DNA from: Dyadobacter beijingensis DSM 21582
GTDB lineage: Bacteria; Bacteroidota; Bacteroidia; Cytophagales; Spirosomataceae
Assembly (NCBI RefSeq): GCF_000382205.1
Contig: NZ_KB907787.1
Location: forward strand, 124,001 to 188,000
DNA length: 64,000 nt
Direction of reading: 5' to 3'
The translations under genes and the position numbers were made by a program. This document shows, piece after piece, positions 25,735-33,816 of this stretch. Every line of letters begins with the position of its first letter. The first letter of the stretch is position 1. The notes under the pieces were generated by a model, which had not been told where the DNA came from, ran no database searches, and was given only the letters and a program-made list of their open reading frames with translations.

Positions 25735-27222
25735 TTACGAAAGGCTCTTTTCAAGTGCTGCTTTCCAGTTGGCATAAGCATCTTTTGTAGCTTCTGCCAG
25801 CTGCTGATCCGGCTCGATCGTGCGCAATGCGGTGAGACCCACAAATGCCTCGTCACGGCTGTTGTAGTGGCCAAGTCCAAAACCTGCTGCGCGGGCTGCA
25901 CCCTGGGCGCCGTCGGTATTGTACAGTTCAACGGTAGCGCCGGACACATTGGCGAAAGTGTCCCGGAAAACAGGGCTGAGGAACATATTGGCCTCGCCCG
26001 CGCGGATGTTTTTCAGTGAAACGCCAACGGTTTCCATGATTTCCATGCCGTAGTACAACGCGAAAACAATGCCTTCCTGCGCTGCGCGTGTGAAATGGCT
26101 GATGCCGTGGCGGCTGAATTGGAGTCCTTTGAACGTGTTGCCAGGATCCTGGTTTTCGAGCATCCGCTCGGCACCATTCCCAAACGGCAGACAGAACAAG
26201 CCATCCGAGCCAACAGGAGCCTGCGCGGCGAGGGCATTCATTTCGGGATAGGAAATACTACCCTGGAATAATGCATTGCGGAGCCAGCCATTGAGGCTTC
26301 CGGTTCCGTTTACACACAGGAGCACGCCGTAGCGGGAAGCGGAACTCACCGGGTTGACGTGCAGAAATGTGTTCACCCGCGATTTCGGGTCGAATTTGAT
26401 CTGATCGCTGACACCGTATACAACGCCGGAAGTGCCTGCCGTAGCGGCCACTTCGCCCGGTTCGAGTACGTTGAGCGAAAATGCATTATTCGGCTGATCA
26501 CCGGCACGGTAGGTGACAGGTATTCCCGCACGAAGCCCGAGTTCGGCGGCAGCTGCGGCGATTACGCGTCCTTGTTCCGCGAAGGTAGGGAGCACGGTAG
26601 GCAGGATTTCATGACTGAAACCGAAATGGTCGAACAGGAAATCTGCCGGACGCTGGTTGACGAAGTCCCAGAAAATGCCTTCCGACAAGCCGGATGGCGT
26701 GGTCACGACCTCGCCCGTCATGCGCGCGGCCAGGTAGTCGCCCGGGAGCATGAATTTGTGGACTTTGGCAAAAACTTCCGGTTCGTTCTGCTTCACCCAG
26801 CCCAGTTTCGATGCGGTGAAATTGCCCGGCGAATTGAGCAAATGCGGTAATACGTATTCCTCGCCTAATGCTTCCATTGCCTGGTTACCGACTTCCACGG
26901 CACGGCTGTCGCACCAGATAATGGATGGACGAAGGACATTCAGGTGCTCATCGACCACGACAAGCCCGTGCATTTGATATGATATACCGATGGCGGCGAC
27001 CTCATCGGAGGAAACATTTGCCTTTTTGATGACAGCCTGAGAAGCCAGACATGCATTTTCCCACCACATTTGCGGCTGCTGTTCAGCAAAGCCGGGTTTG
27101 GGGGCAGCAATGGTCATTTCTCTTTCGGGATAGAATGCGGAGGCGGCAACTGCCCCGGTATCTGCATGAATTAAACAAGCTTTAACGGACGAACTGCCCA
27201 AATCGAATCCAAGGAAATACAT
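25735..27222 (-). CDS. xylB: Xylulokinase (FGGY family)
   Basis: 495 residues, typical for XylB. The N-terminal phosphate loop DLGSSSVKACL and the second ATPase phosphate loop (AGDQPNNA then ATAGTSGVVYG) of the FGGY/actin fold are present. The xylulokinase signature SYQMHGLVVVD is near residue 80, with the catalytic Asp expected in AGDQ. It phosphorylates D-xylulose to xylulose 5-phosphate. No xylose isomerase or transporter lies beside it. A 23-base palindrome is centred about 110 bases upstream of the start, a likely control site. Confidence 0.93.
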   Translation of the reverse strand: MYFLGFDLGSSSVKACLIHADTGAVAASAFYPEREMTIAAPKPGFAEQQPQMWWENACLASQAVIKKANVSSDEVAAIGISYQMHGLVVVDEHLNVLRPSIIWCDSRAVEVGNQAMEALGEEYVLPHLLNSPGNFTASKLGWVKQNEPEVFAKVHKFMLPGDYLAARMTGEVVTTPSGLSEGIFWDFVNQRPADFLFDHFGFSHEILPTVLPTFAEQGRVIAAAAAELGLRAGIPVTYRAGDQPNNAFSLNVLEPGEVAATAGTSGVVYGVSDQIKFDPKSRVNTFLHVNPVSSASRYGVLLCVNGTGSLNGWLRNALFQGSISYPEMNALAAQAPVGSDGLFCLPFGNGAERMLENQDPGNTFKGLQFSRHGISHFTRAAQEGIVFALYYGMEIMETVGVSLKNIRAGEANMFLSPVFRDTFANVSGATVELYNTDGAQGAARAAGFGLGHYNSRDEAFVGLTALRTIEPDQQLAEATKDAYANWKAALEKSLS

Positions 27223-27320
27223 TGCGGAATATGATTATTTTGACGTAAAGAGCTTCGATGTTTAAATATAAGTGCTAAAAAATACAAAAATGTTCAAATT
27301 ACACTAAGAAAAGAAATGTA

Positions 27321-27343
27321 TTAAGTGTAATTTTTACACTTAA
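27321..27343. promoter_or_regulatory. Perfect 23-base palindrome upstream of xylB
   Basis: TTAAGTGTAA-N3-TTACACTTAA is perfect over ten bases per arm. A third half-site, TTACACT, lies at 27299-27305 on the xylB side. This looks like the operator of a dimeric sugar-responsive repressor controlling xylB, the divergent peptidase gene, or both. The 306-base gap (27223-27528) holds this site and no gene. Confidence 0.72.
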
Positions 27344-27528
27344 ATTTAGAGACGACACGTTCTCGATTGGCATGAGGAAAAATCGGTCTTGAAATTCAGT
27401 ATATTGGTCAAAAGATGAAACTTAAGGGCGGATTTTGGAGTCTCCTTTGTGTTTATCTTGCGAGAGCTCAATTATCTATGCGATATTTGAGAGAAAATTC
27501 AAGTTGCGGACATCCTTTATCGGGAATT

Positions 27529-28992
27529 ATGAAGAAAGTTGTACAAGTCGTTCTCATTGGTGGGTTGGTTTTGTTGTTCTCGGAATTTCGCCCTGCCGAC
27601 AAGCGGTGGGAGAAACATTTCTCGCGCATCGATCGCGAAGTGAGGGAGAATAGCAAAGCATACACAACGCTGGGGGATGCTACCAAGTCTATCGGCCACC
27701 GGCTCACGGGAAGTGTGAATGGAGAAAAAGCCGAAGAGTACGCCTTCAAACTGTTAAAAAGCTATGGTTTTACGGATGTAGTATACCAACCCTTTGAAGT
27801 AGAGGCCTGGATGCGGGATACCGTTACATTATCCATAGCACCCGGTAGCAGTGATAATTTCCGCGATGTTCCGGTAGTTTCCCTCGCGCATTCGCCGGTG
27901 GAAGCCAATTTGCAAGGTGAAATCGTCGATGTAGGCAACGGGCTGGAAGAGGATTTTGTCGCCTTGAAAGATAAGGTTAAAGGTAAAGTAGTTCTCGCCA
28001 ATATCAACCTCGTGGGTGTAACTGGCAAAAAGAACCTGCACCGGTCTGAAAAAACCGCATTGGCGATCAAGTATGGAGCCAAAGGTGTGATCATGGTCAA
28101 TGGCGCACCGGGTAAGATTTTGCTGACCGGTACGGCGTCGGTCACAGGCGCTATTATTTCCATCCCGGCGGTTTGTATATCCAATGAAAGCGGTTTTGAA
28201 ATCCGTAAATGGATGAAAGAGGAAGGACCACTCGAGGCGCATATTGATATGCATAACATTTCGAAACCCATCCGGGCGCGGAATGTGATCGCGACGCTGA
28301 AAGGCAAATCGGACGAGAAAGTGATCATCGGCGGCCACCTCGATTCCTGGGACCTGGCTACCGGGGCGATCGACAATGGAATCGGTTCGTTTGCAGTAAT
28401 GGACGTGGCGCGGGCATTTAAGGCACTGAAAATAAAGCCGGAGCGCACCGTGCAGTTTATCCTCTTCATGGGAGAGGAACAAGGCTTGCTGGGCTCGAAG
28501 CATTTTGTGAATGAGTTGAAAAAGTCGGGTGGTATCGACAAGGTTTCATACATGATGAACCTCGATATGACCAACGATCCGAAAGGTGCAAATACCTTTG
28601 GTCGCGACGAAATGGGTGAATTCTTTGCCACTATCGGGCAGGCCATACATTCCGTGGATAGCGAGTACAAAAATGAAACGGCGAACCGTGCCGGTCTGCA
28701 CAGCGATCATCAGCCGTTCATGCTTGAAGGTATTCCCATCGCTGGACTATCCGGGCATCTGGACCCAGGCGTATTGCAATGCTACCACGCAGATTGCGAC
28801 GATTTCAGCCTCGTAAACAAAGAACAGCTGGAAAATACGGTACGCATTGCCTCTATGTACCTGTATGCATTGTCCAATGCGGAATCGATCGCCGTGAAGA
28901 AGCTGACCGATCAGAAAACAAAGGAATTTCTGATTTCTCAGGGATTGAAAGAAGAATTGATCATCGGCCAGGAGTGGCGCTGGGAACAATAA
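27529..28992 (+). CDS. Exported M28-family zinc aminopeptidase
   Basis: The ATG at 27529 opens a signal peptide (MKKVVQVVLIGGLVLLF) and gives 487 residues; the longer frame to 27415 is unlikely. A PA domain lies between about residues 120 and 250 (GEIVDVGNG, GKVVLANIN, KGVIMVNG). The M28 peptidase domain supplies the zinc ligands and catalytic acids: His and Asp in GGHLDSWDLATGAIDNG, EE in FMGEEQGLLGS, Asp in MNLDMTND and the final His in HSDHQPF. Predicted to trim peptides in the periplasm or outside the cell. Its stop directly abuts the stop of the convergent Uma2 gene. Confidence 0.92.
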   Translation: MKKVVQVVLIGGLVLLFSEFRPADKRWEKHFSRIDREVRENSKAYTTLGDATKSIGHRLTGSVNGEKAEEYAFKLLKSYGFTDVVYQPFEVEAWMRDTVTLSIAPGSSDNFRDVPVVSLAHSPVEANLQGEIVDVGNGLEEDFVALKDKVKGKVVLANINLVGVTGKKNLHRSEKTALAIKYGAKGVIMVNGAPGKILLTGTASVTGAIISIPAVCISNESGFEIRKWMKEEGPLEAHIDMHNISKPIRARNVIATLKGKSDEKVIIGGHLDSWDLATGAIDNGIGSFAVMDVARAFKALKIKPERTVQFILFMGEEQGLLGSKHFVNELKKSGGIDKVSYMMNLDMTNDPKGANTFGRDEMGEFFATIGQAIHSVDSEYKNETANRAGLHSDHQPFMLEGIPIAGLSGHLDPGVLQCYHADCDDFSLVNKEQLENTVRIASMYLYALSNAESIAVKKLTDQKTKEFLISQGLKEELIIGQEWRWEQ

Positions 28993-29643
28993 CTATTGCA
29001 ATTCGCGCAGATCCAGTGTAAATCCCGGAAGTACATCGCCGCCCGAAACCACAGAGCGGAGTGGAAGGGTAATTTCAGCCTGTCCCGGCGCAAAGATGCG
29101 AAACTCTTCTTTAAATGGATCTACCAGCCATGCGAGCTGCACGCCCAGAAGAATCCAGTCCTGCATTTTTCTTTGCAGCTTTTTGAGACGATCGGATTTA
29201 GACCTCAACTCAATTACAAAATCAGGACAGATAGGCGCAAAACTCATTTTGTCAGCTTCCGACAATGCATTCCACCGGTGCTTTTGAATCCAGCTGGCGT
29301 CCGGAGAATACAATGTGCCGGGCATTGGTTCGTAACCCGTGCTGGAGTCGAAAACATAACCTAGGCCGGATGCTTTATTCCAAATGCCAAGTTGCACCAC
29401 CAGCTCGCTGTTGATTAAGCCGGTTTTTGTGAAGGTAGGCGTCATGATGGTTAGTGTGTTATGAATGTCCTTCTCAATCCGCAGATCGGGATTGTTCTGG
29501 CAGAGGATATAGAGTTCTTTCATACCGAAATCTTCTCCGGTGAGATCAATCTCATACACAAATGGGGTGCTCGTAAGCTTGATCTTTTTGGATGGTGAAT
29601 GGATGATGCTTTCCATGTCCATGGTTGCGGCTGCTTTTGTCAT
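28993..29643 (-). CDS. Uma2-family (DUF820) putative endonuclease
   Basis: 216 residues from the ATG at 29643; a TTG two codons upstream is also open. The PD-(D/E)xK-type Uma2 features are present: PDLRIEKD, an SPDASWI strand-acid motif, then CPDFVIELRSKSD with the E-x-[RK] pair, a KMQDWILLGVQLAWLVDP helix, and the closing LPGFTLDL. Members are usually single, often paralogous genes of unknown role. It is convergent with, and immediately adjacent to, the M28 peptidase gene. Confidence 0.88.
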   Translation of the reverse strand: MTKAAATMDMESIIHSPSKKIKLTSTPFVYEIDLTGEDFGMKELYILCQNNPDLRIEKDIHNTLTIMTPTFTKTGLINSELVVQLGIWNKASGLGYVFDSSTGYEPMPGTLYSPDASWIQKHRWNALSEADKMSFAPICPDFVIELRSKSDRLKKLQRKMQDWILLGVQLAWLVDPFKEEFRIFAPGQAEITLPLRSVVSGGDVLPGFTLDLRELQ

Positions 29644-29773
29644 ATTCAAATATAAACAATCGGCGACGGAATATCTGGTGCATTTGCGCCGCCAAAATCA
29701 TCATTTATCAGTCGGTAAAAATGTCTGATCAAAGGGCAAATTGCTGATATTTGCACCCGCAAATCCCGTAACA

Positions 29774-30583
29774 ATGCTTCTATTCCCCAACGCCAAGATC
29801 AATATCGGTTTAAATATTGTTGAGAAACGCCCGGATGGTTTCCATAACATCGAATCATGTTTCTATCCCGTAGGCTGGTCGGATGCATTGGAAGTTACAC
29901 TGGCAGAGACATTTTCCTTTCACGCAGACGGCATCTCGATCCCTGGAAACGCGTCGGATAACCTCTGCATCAGGGCCTATGAAATGCTGGCGAAGGATTA
30001 TCACCTGTCGCCTGTCAAAATACATTTGCTGAAAACGGTACCTATCGGTGCCGGGCTCGGAGGCGGTTCGGCGGATGCTGCTTTCACGATCAAGGCATTG
30101 AACCAGCTCTTTGACCTCGGCATTTCCGTGGATGAGCAGGAACAATATGCCCGCCGGATCGGCAGTGACTGCGCTTTTTTTATCCGGAATAAACCCGTGT
30201 ACTGCTTCGAAAAAGGCGATCAGTTTGACACGATCGATATCAGCATTTCAGGCAAATGGATCGTGCTCGTGAACCCCGGCATTCATATTTCGACTGTCGA
30301 AGCATATTCCGGCGTAGTCGCGAAACGAAGTGCGGAAGATTTACGTACTATACTTAGCCAGCCGATCTCTGAATGGAAAGGTCATGTGAAGAATGATTTT
30401 GAAGCAACGCTTTTTGCAAAATATCCTCTCTTAGCAGAAACAAAAGAAAAGCTGTATTCGCTGGGAGCGGAATATGCGGCGATGAGCGGGTCGGGATCGA
30501 CGCTTTTCGGGATTTTTGAAGGCGAGCTGAATGCCAAACCGCATTTCCCGGATTTTCGCTTGTGGCAGGGTATTCTTAAATAA
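29774..30583 (+). CDS. ispE: 4-diphosphocytidyl-2-C-methyl-D-erythritol kinase
   Basis: The ATG at 29774 gives 269 residues, as expected for IspE; the upstream TTG would add a non-conserved extension. GHMP-kinase motifs are present: motif 1 FPNAKINIGLNI, the ATP loop PIGAGLGGGSADAAF, and the third motif MSGSGSTLFGIF. The enzyme phosphorylates CDP-ME in the MEP pathway to isopentenyl diphosphate. The rest of the pathway is not in this window. Confidence 0.96.
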   Translation: MLLFPNAKINIGLNIVEKRPDGFHNIESCFYPVGWSDALEVTLAETFSFHADGISIPGNASDNLCIRAYEMLAKDYHLSPVKIHLLKTVPIGAGLGGGSADAAFTIKALNQLFDLGISVDEQEQYARRIGSDCAFFIRNKPVYCFEKGDQFDTIDISISGKWIVLVNPGIHISTVEAYSGVVAKRSAEDLRTILSQPISEWKGHVKNDFEATLFAKYPLLAETKEKLYSLGAEYAAMSGSGSTLFGIFEGELNAKPHFPDFRLWQGILK

Positions 30584-30670
30584 AATTAACCATTATGATG
30601 TGTATTAAGGTGTAAATTAGTCGTTATATTCACCTTGAATTGCGCTTTGTTAGAAATCAAAGATTGGGAG

Positions 30671-31282
30671 ATGAGTCCGAAGCACACAACTAAGCAAACC
30701 GAAAACCCGTTCACCAAACGCCGTGAGCCGCTTGGCTTTATGCTATGGTTGGGCGTTGCCGGTAGCTCCGTGCTCTTTACATCGATCTTTGTTATTTTTC
30801 TCCTGCGCGCACATCACGAAACCGGGCACCTGGTAGCATTGCCCGACATGTTCTGGCTGAGCACGCTGGTTATCCTTTTCAGCAGTATCACGCTGCACGA
30901 AGCCAATCTGGCATTCACCAACGAGCGCTTCCTACATTACCGGGTATTTCTCGGGGCTACTTTGCTGCTCGGGTTCATATTCATTCTGCTGCAAGCGGGC
31001 GGCTGGATGGAGATGGTCAATTCCGGTGTTTTCAGCGGGGTTAATACTTCCGAAGGGTTCATTTACCTCCTTACCGGCCTACACCTTCTCCATATGATCG
31101 GCGGGGTGCTGTACCTGAGTTACTTGTTCAGAAAAGCCGTTAAAAACAGCAGTTACGTCGATTCGTTCGTGTACAGCGTCAATCCGCCGAACCGGCTCCG
31201 GATCAAACTTTTCACCCGCTACTGGCATTTCACCGGCGCACTCTGGCTGGTGGTGTTCATTTTCCTGATCGTACTTTACTGA
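30671..31282 (+). CDS. Heme-copper oxidase subunit III-like membrane protein
   Basis: The ATG at 30671 gives 203 residues with five membrane helices, for example GFMLWLGVAGSSVLFTSIFV, FWLSTLVILFSSITLHEA, VFLGATLLLGFIFILLQ and a last helix WLVVFIFLIVLY. The subunit III pattern is clear: the LLTGLHLLHMIGGVLYL stretch with its paired histidines and the YWHFTGALWLVVF end. It belongs to terminal oxidase subunit III. No subunit I or II gene adjoins it, so it is a detached copy. Confidence 0.88.
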   Translation: MSPKHTTKQTENPFTKRREPLGFMLWLGVAGSSVLFTSIFVIFLLRAHHETGHLVALPDMFWLSTLVILFSSITLHEANLAFTNERFLHYRVFLGATLLLGFIFILLQAGGWMEMVNSGVFSGVNTSEGFIYLLTGLHLLHMIGGVLYLSYLFRKAVKNSSYVDSFVYSVNPPNRLRIKLFTRYWHFTGALWLVVFIFLIVLY

Positions 31283-31321
31283 CGTCGCAATGTGGCCTTC
31301 CGGGTTACATGCGGGATTTCG

Positions 31322-31329
31322 TATATTTG
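31322..31329 (+). promoter_or_regulatory. -7 promoter box of the AraC-type regulator
   Basis: TATATTTG matches the TAnnTTTG consensus 19 bases before the ATG at 31349. A -33 TTTG is not evident at the usual spacing. Confidence 0.45.
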
Positions 31330-31348
31330 AAATCCGAGCCATGCTACC

Positions 31349-32527
31349 ATGATCCCCGCTTCACCTCCCATTCGTGCTGACCTCTTTTCCCTATTCATTC
31401 TCCTGGGCTGTGTGCAAGGGCTGATATTGTCTTACGTATTCTTTTCGCACGCCAAAGGGAGTAACCGGCAATCCAATTTACTGCTGGGCATCATTATCCT
31501 GTCGATGGTGCTCATCATCGGCGATGTGTGGCTCGGATACACCAATTACATGTTCCGGCTGATTTGGCTGGTCGATTTCAGTGAGCCGCTGAACCTGCTC
31601 ATTGCCCCGGCGACATTTTTATACATTAAGGCCGGCGTAAACCAGCAACCGGGAAAGCGGAGCTGGCTGCATTTCCTCCCCGCGATCGTATACTTCCTGT
31701 ACATGTGCGCGCTCGTGTACCCGCAAGGCTTCGCATTCAAGTACAATGCCAATATCGGCTCCTTCCATCCGGAAATGCAGCGCCTTGCAGGCACCGCCTA
31801 CGGAAGCGCATGGATGTTTTTTACCAAATGGCATATCAACGACCTCACATTCATCAGCATGGTGATCTACCAGGTGGCAAGCGTTGTTTTCCTGAAAAAT
31901 GCATTCAAAAAGCGCGGCATTTCCTTTTTCACGGGAGAAAAGAATTCGCTCACATGGTTCCGGGACTTTTTCCTGCAATTGGCTTTCCTGGTGCTGGTAT
32001 TCTTTATCGTGCGGATCAGTTTCCGGCACGACCTGGGCGATCACATTATCGCCGCATTCATTGCCCTCATCATCTACCTCACCAGTTTCGCGGTGTTGCG
32101 CAGGTCATTGTTTTTCCATGAATCGGGTGAAAAAGCCGTGCGGAAATATGAAAAGTCGTCGCTGACACCCGAAATACAGTCGGCGACGCTGGGGAAACTG
32201 CAAGCGCTGATGGTTTCGGAAAAGCCGTTTCTCGATCCCGGATTTTCATTGCCGTTGCTCGCCAGACGGCTGGGCGTTTCCACGCACCACCTGTCCCAGA
32301 TCCTGAACGAAGAATTGAAACAAAGCTTCTTCGACTTCCTGGGCGCATACCGCATTCAGGAAGCGCAGCGGCTGCTGGGCGACGAGCGCAATGCCTACAT
32401 TAAAATCGAAGAGATCGGGCAGATGGTCGGGTACAACTCGAAGTCGGCGTTCAATACCGCTTTTCGCAAAATTGCCGGTTCGACACCCTCAGAATACCGT
32501 AAAAAAAGCGTCAATCAGAAGTACTGA
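31349..32527 (+). CDS. Membrane-anchored AraC-family transcription regulator
   Basis: 392 residues. Six or seven membrane helices occupy the first ~240 residues (LFSLFILLGCVQGLILSYVF, LLLGIIILSMVLIIGDVWL and others, to IIAAFIALIIYLTSFAV). The C-terminal ~110 residues are an AraC DNA-binding domain: two helix-turn-helix units, SLPLLARRLGVSTHHLSQILN and IGQMVGYNSKSAFNTAFRKI, ending with the conserved GSTPSEYRKK. Regulators of this 7TM-AraC type probably sense a membrane or periplasmic signal. The likely nearest target is the acyltransferase gene 89 bases downstream. Confidence 0.93.
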   Translation: MIPASPPIRADLFSLFILLGCVQGLILSYVFFSHAKGSNRQSNLLLGIIILSMVLIIGDVWLGYTNYMFRLIWLVDFSEPLNLLIAPATFLYIKAGVNQQPGKRSWLHFLPAIVYFLYMCALVYPQGFAFKYNANIGSFHPEMQRLAGTAYGSAWMFFTKWHINDLTFISMVIYQVASVVFLKNAFKKRGISFFTGEKNSLTWFRDFFLQLAFLVLVFFIVRISFRHDLGDHIIAAFIALIIYLTSFAVLRRSLFFHESGEKAVRKYEKSSLTPEIQSATLGKLQALMVSEKPFLDPGFSLPLLARRLGVSTHHLSQILNEELKQSFFDFLGAYRIQEAQRLLGDERNAYIKIEEIGQMVGYNSKSAFNTAFRKIAGSTPSEYRKKSVNQKY

Positions 32528-32585
32528 CTTATCGGGAAGAACTTCGAACGGATCAGAACGGTCGTTTTGACGCTATTCCAGGGCC

Positions 32586-32610
32586 TAGTTTTGGGTATCA
32601 CTCAAAACTA
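32586..32610 (+). promoter_or_regulatory. Inverted repeat just before the acyltransferase gene
   Basis: TAGTTTTG and CAAAACTA form a perfect 8-base inverted repeat with a nine-base spacer, ending six bases before the ATG at 32617. It may be an operator of the upstream regulator or an RNA hairpin in the leader. Confidence 0.5.
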
Positions 32611-32616
32611 TTTGTC

Positions 32617-33816
32617 ATGGAAACAACATCCGGCCGATTACATTCCACATCACCCATTTCCCGCCGTTACGACCTCGACTGGCTCCGCGTCATCGCGTTC
32701 GGTATCCTCATCTTTTTCCACGTGGGCATGTTCTTCAACCATTGGGACTGGCATATCAAAAACAACGTCATCACACAGGCCGTCGAATGGCCGATGCGGT
32801 TCAGCAGCCAGTGGCGGATGTCGCTGCTGTTCATGATTTCCGGAGCCGGCGTGTATTTCGCATTGGGTAGCCGCGGACCGGCAGCTTTTTTGCAAGAGCG
32901 CATGGTCCGCATTTTCATACCGCTTGTTTTCGGGATGTTCGTGATTGTGCCGCCGCAGATCTTTTTCGAAAGGCTCACGCAAGGGCACACATATGGATAC
33001 GGGGAATTTTATAAAACCGTATTTCAATTCGTCCCCTACCCACAGGGCAGTTTCAGCTGGCACCATTTGTGGTACCTGGTGTATATTTTCTGCTATTCGT
33101 TGCTGGCGCTTCCGCTCTTGCTTTTTTTGCGTCGAAATACCCTTCTCACGGCACGTATAGCCGTATTCTTTTCCAATCCCTGGACGCTTATCGCCGTGCC
33201 GGTGCTGTGGCATGTGAGTGGCAGCACATTGCTTGCGGAGCATTTTCCTACGACACACAACCTGGTACGCGACTGGAACGAGCATTTTCACGATCTCACA
33301 TTGTTCGTAACGGGCTTCGTGCTGTGTACGCAAACGCGCTTTTGGGATACACTCCAAAAGTACCGCCGGCTGTCGCTGGGCATCTGGATCACGCTGACGA
33401 TCGCGCTGTATGCATTCTACTGGACGGTGGAGCGGGATATGAATGCGACGGAATGGTTCGTCTACGATACGATCAAAACGTTGAATGCGTGGTGTATACT
33501 GCTATCGATCTTCGGCTATGCATATACTTATTTGCAATTCAGCAACCCGTTTCTGAAATATGCCAATGAAGCGGTGTACCCCTTTTACATTTTGCATCAG
33601 ACCGTGATCATTTGCCTGGCATACCCGATTATCCATGCTTCCGCGCATTGGCTCGTAAAATTCATTTACCTCTGCGTGGCCACATTCGTGATCTGTCTCG
33701 GCCTGTACCATTTCGCGATCAGGCGGAGTAATGTGTTGCGGGTATTATTCGGTTTGAAAACCGAAAAGCGCCGGCGGATCAACGCTTCGGTGGAGCCTAT
33801 TTCTTCAATATCTTGA
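32617..33816 (+). CDS. Acyltransferase family 3 membrane protein
   Basis: 399 residues with about ten membrane helices. The family start RRYDLDWLRVIAFGILIFFHVGMFF carries the conserved D-x-x-R and the HVG histidine that act in acyl transfer. Later helices include LLFMISGAGVYFALG with the SG motif, SWHHLWYLVYIFCYSLLAL and a C-terminal YILHQTVIICLAY. Members move acetyl or succinyl groups onto extracytoplasmic carbohydrates; the acceptor here is unknown. The last 20 bases overlap, on the opposite strand, the end of the OmpA gene. Confidence 0.9.
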   Translation: METTSGRLHSTSPISRRYDLDWLRVIAFGILIFFHVGMFFNHWDWHIKNNVITQAVEWPMRFSSQWRMSLLFMISGAGVYFALGSRGPAAFLQERMVRIFIPLVFGMFVIVPPQIFFERLTQGHTYGYGEFYKTVFQFVPYPQGSFSWHHLWYLVYIFCYSLLALPLLLFLRRNTLLTARIAVFFSNPWTLIAVPVLWHVSGSTLLAEHFPTTHNLVRDWNEHFHDLTLFVTGFVLCTQTRFWDTLQKYRRLSLGIWITLTIALYAFYWTVERDMNATEWFVYDTIKTLNAWCILLSIFGYAYTYLQFSNPFLKYANEAVYPFYILHQTVIICLAYPIIHASAHWLVKFIYLCVATFVICLGLYHFAIRRSNVLRVLFGLKTEKRRRINASVEPISSIS

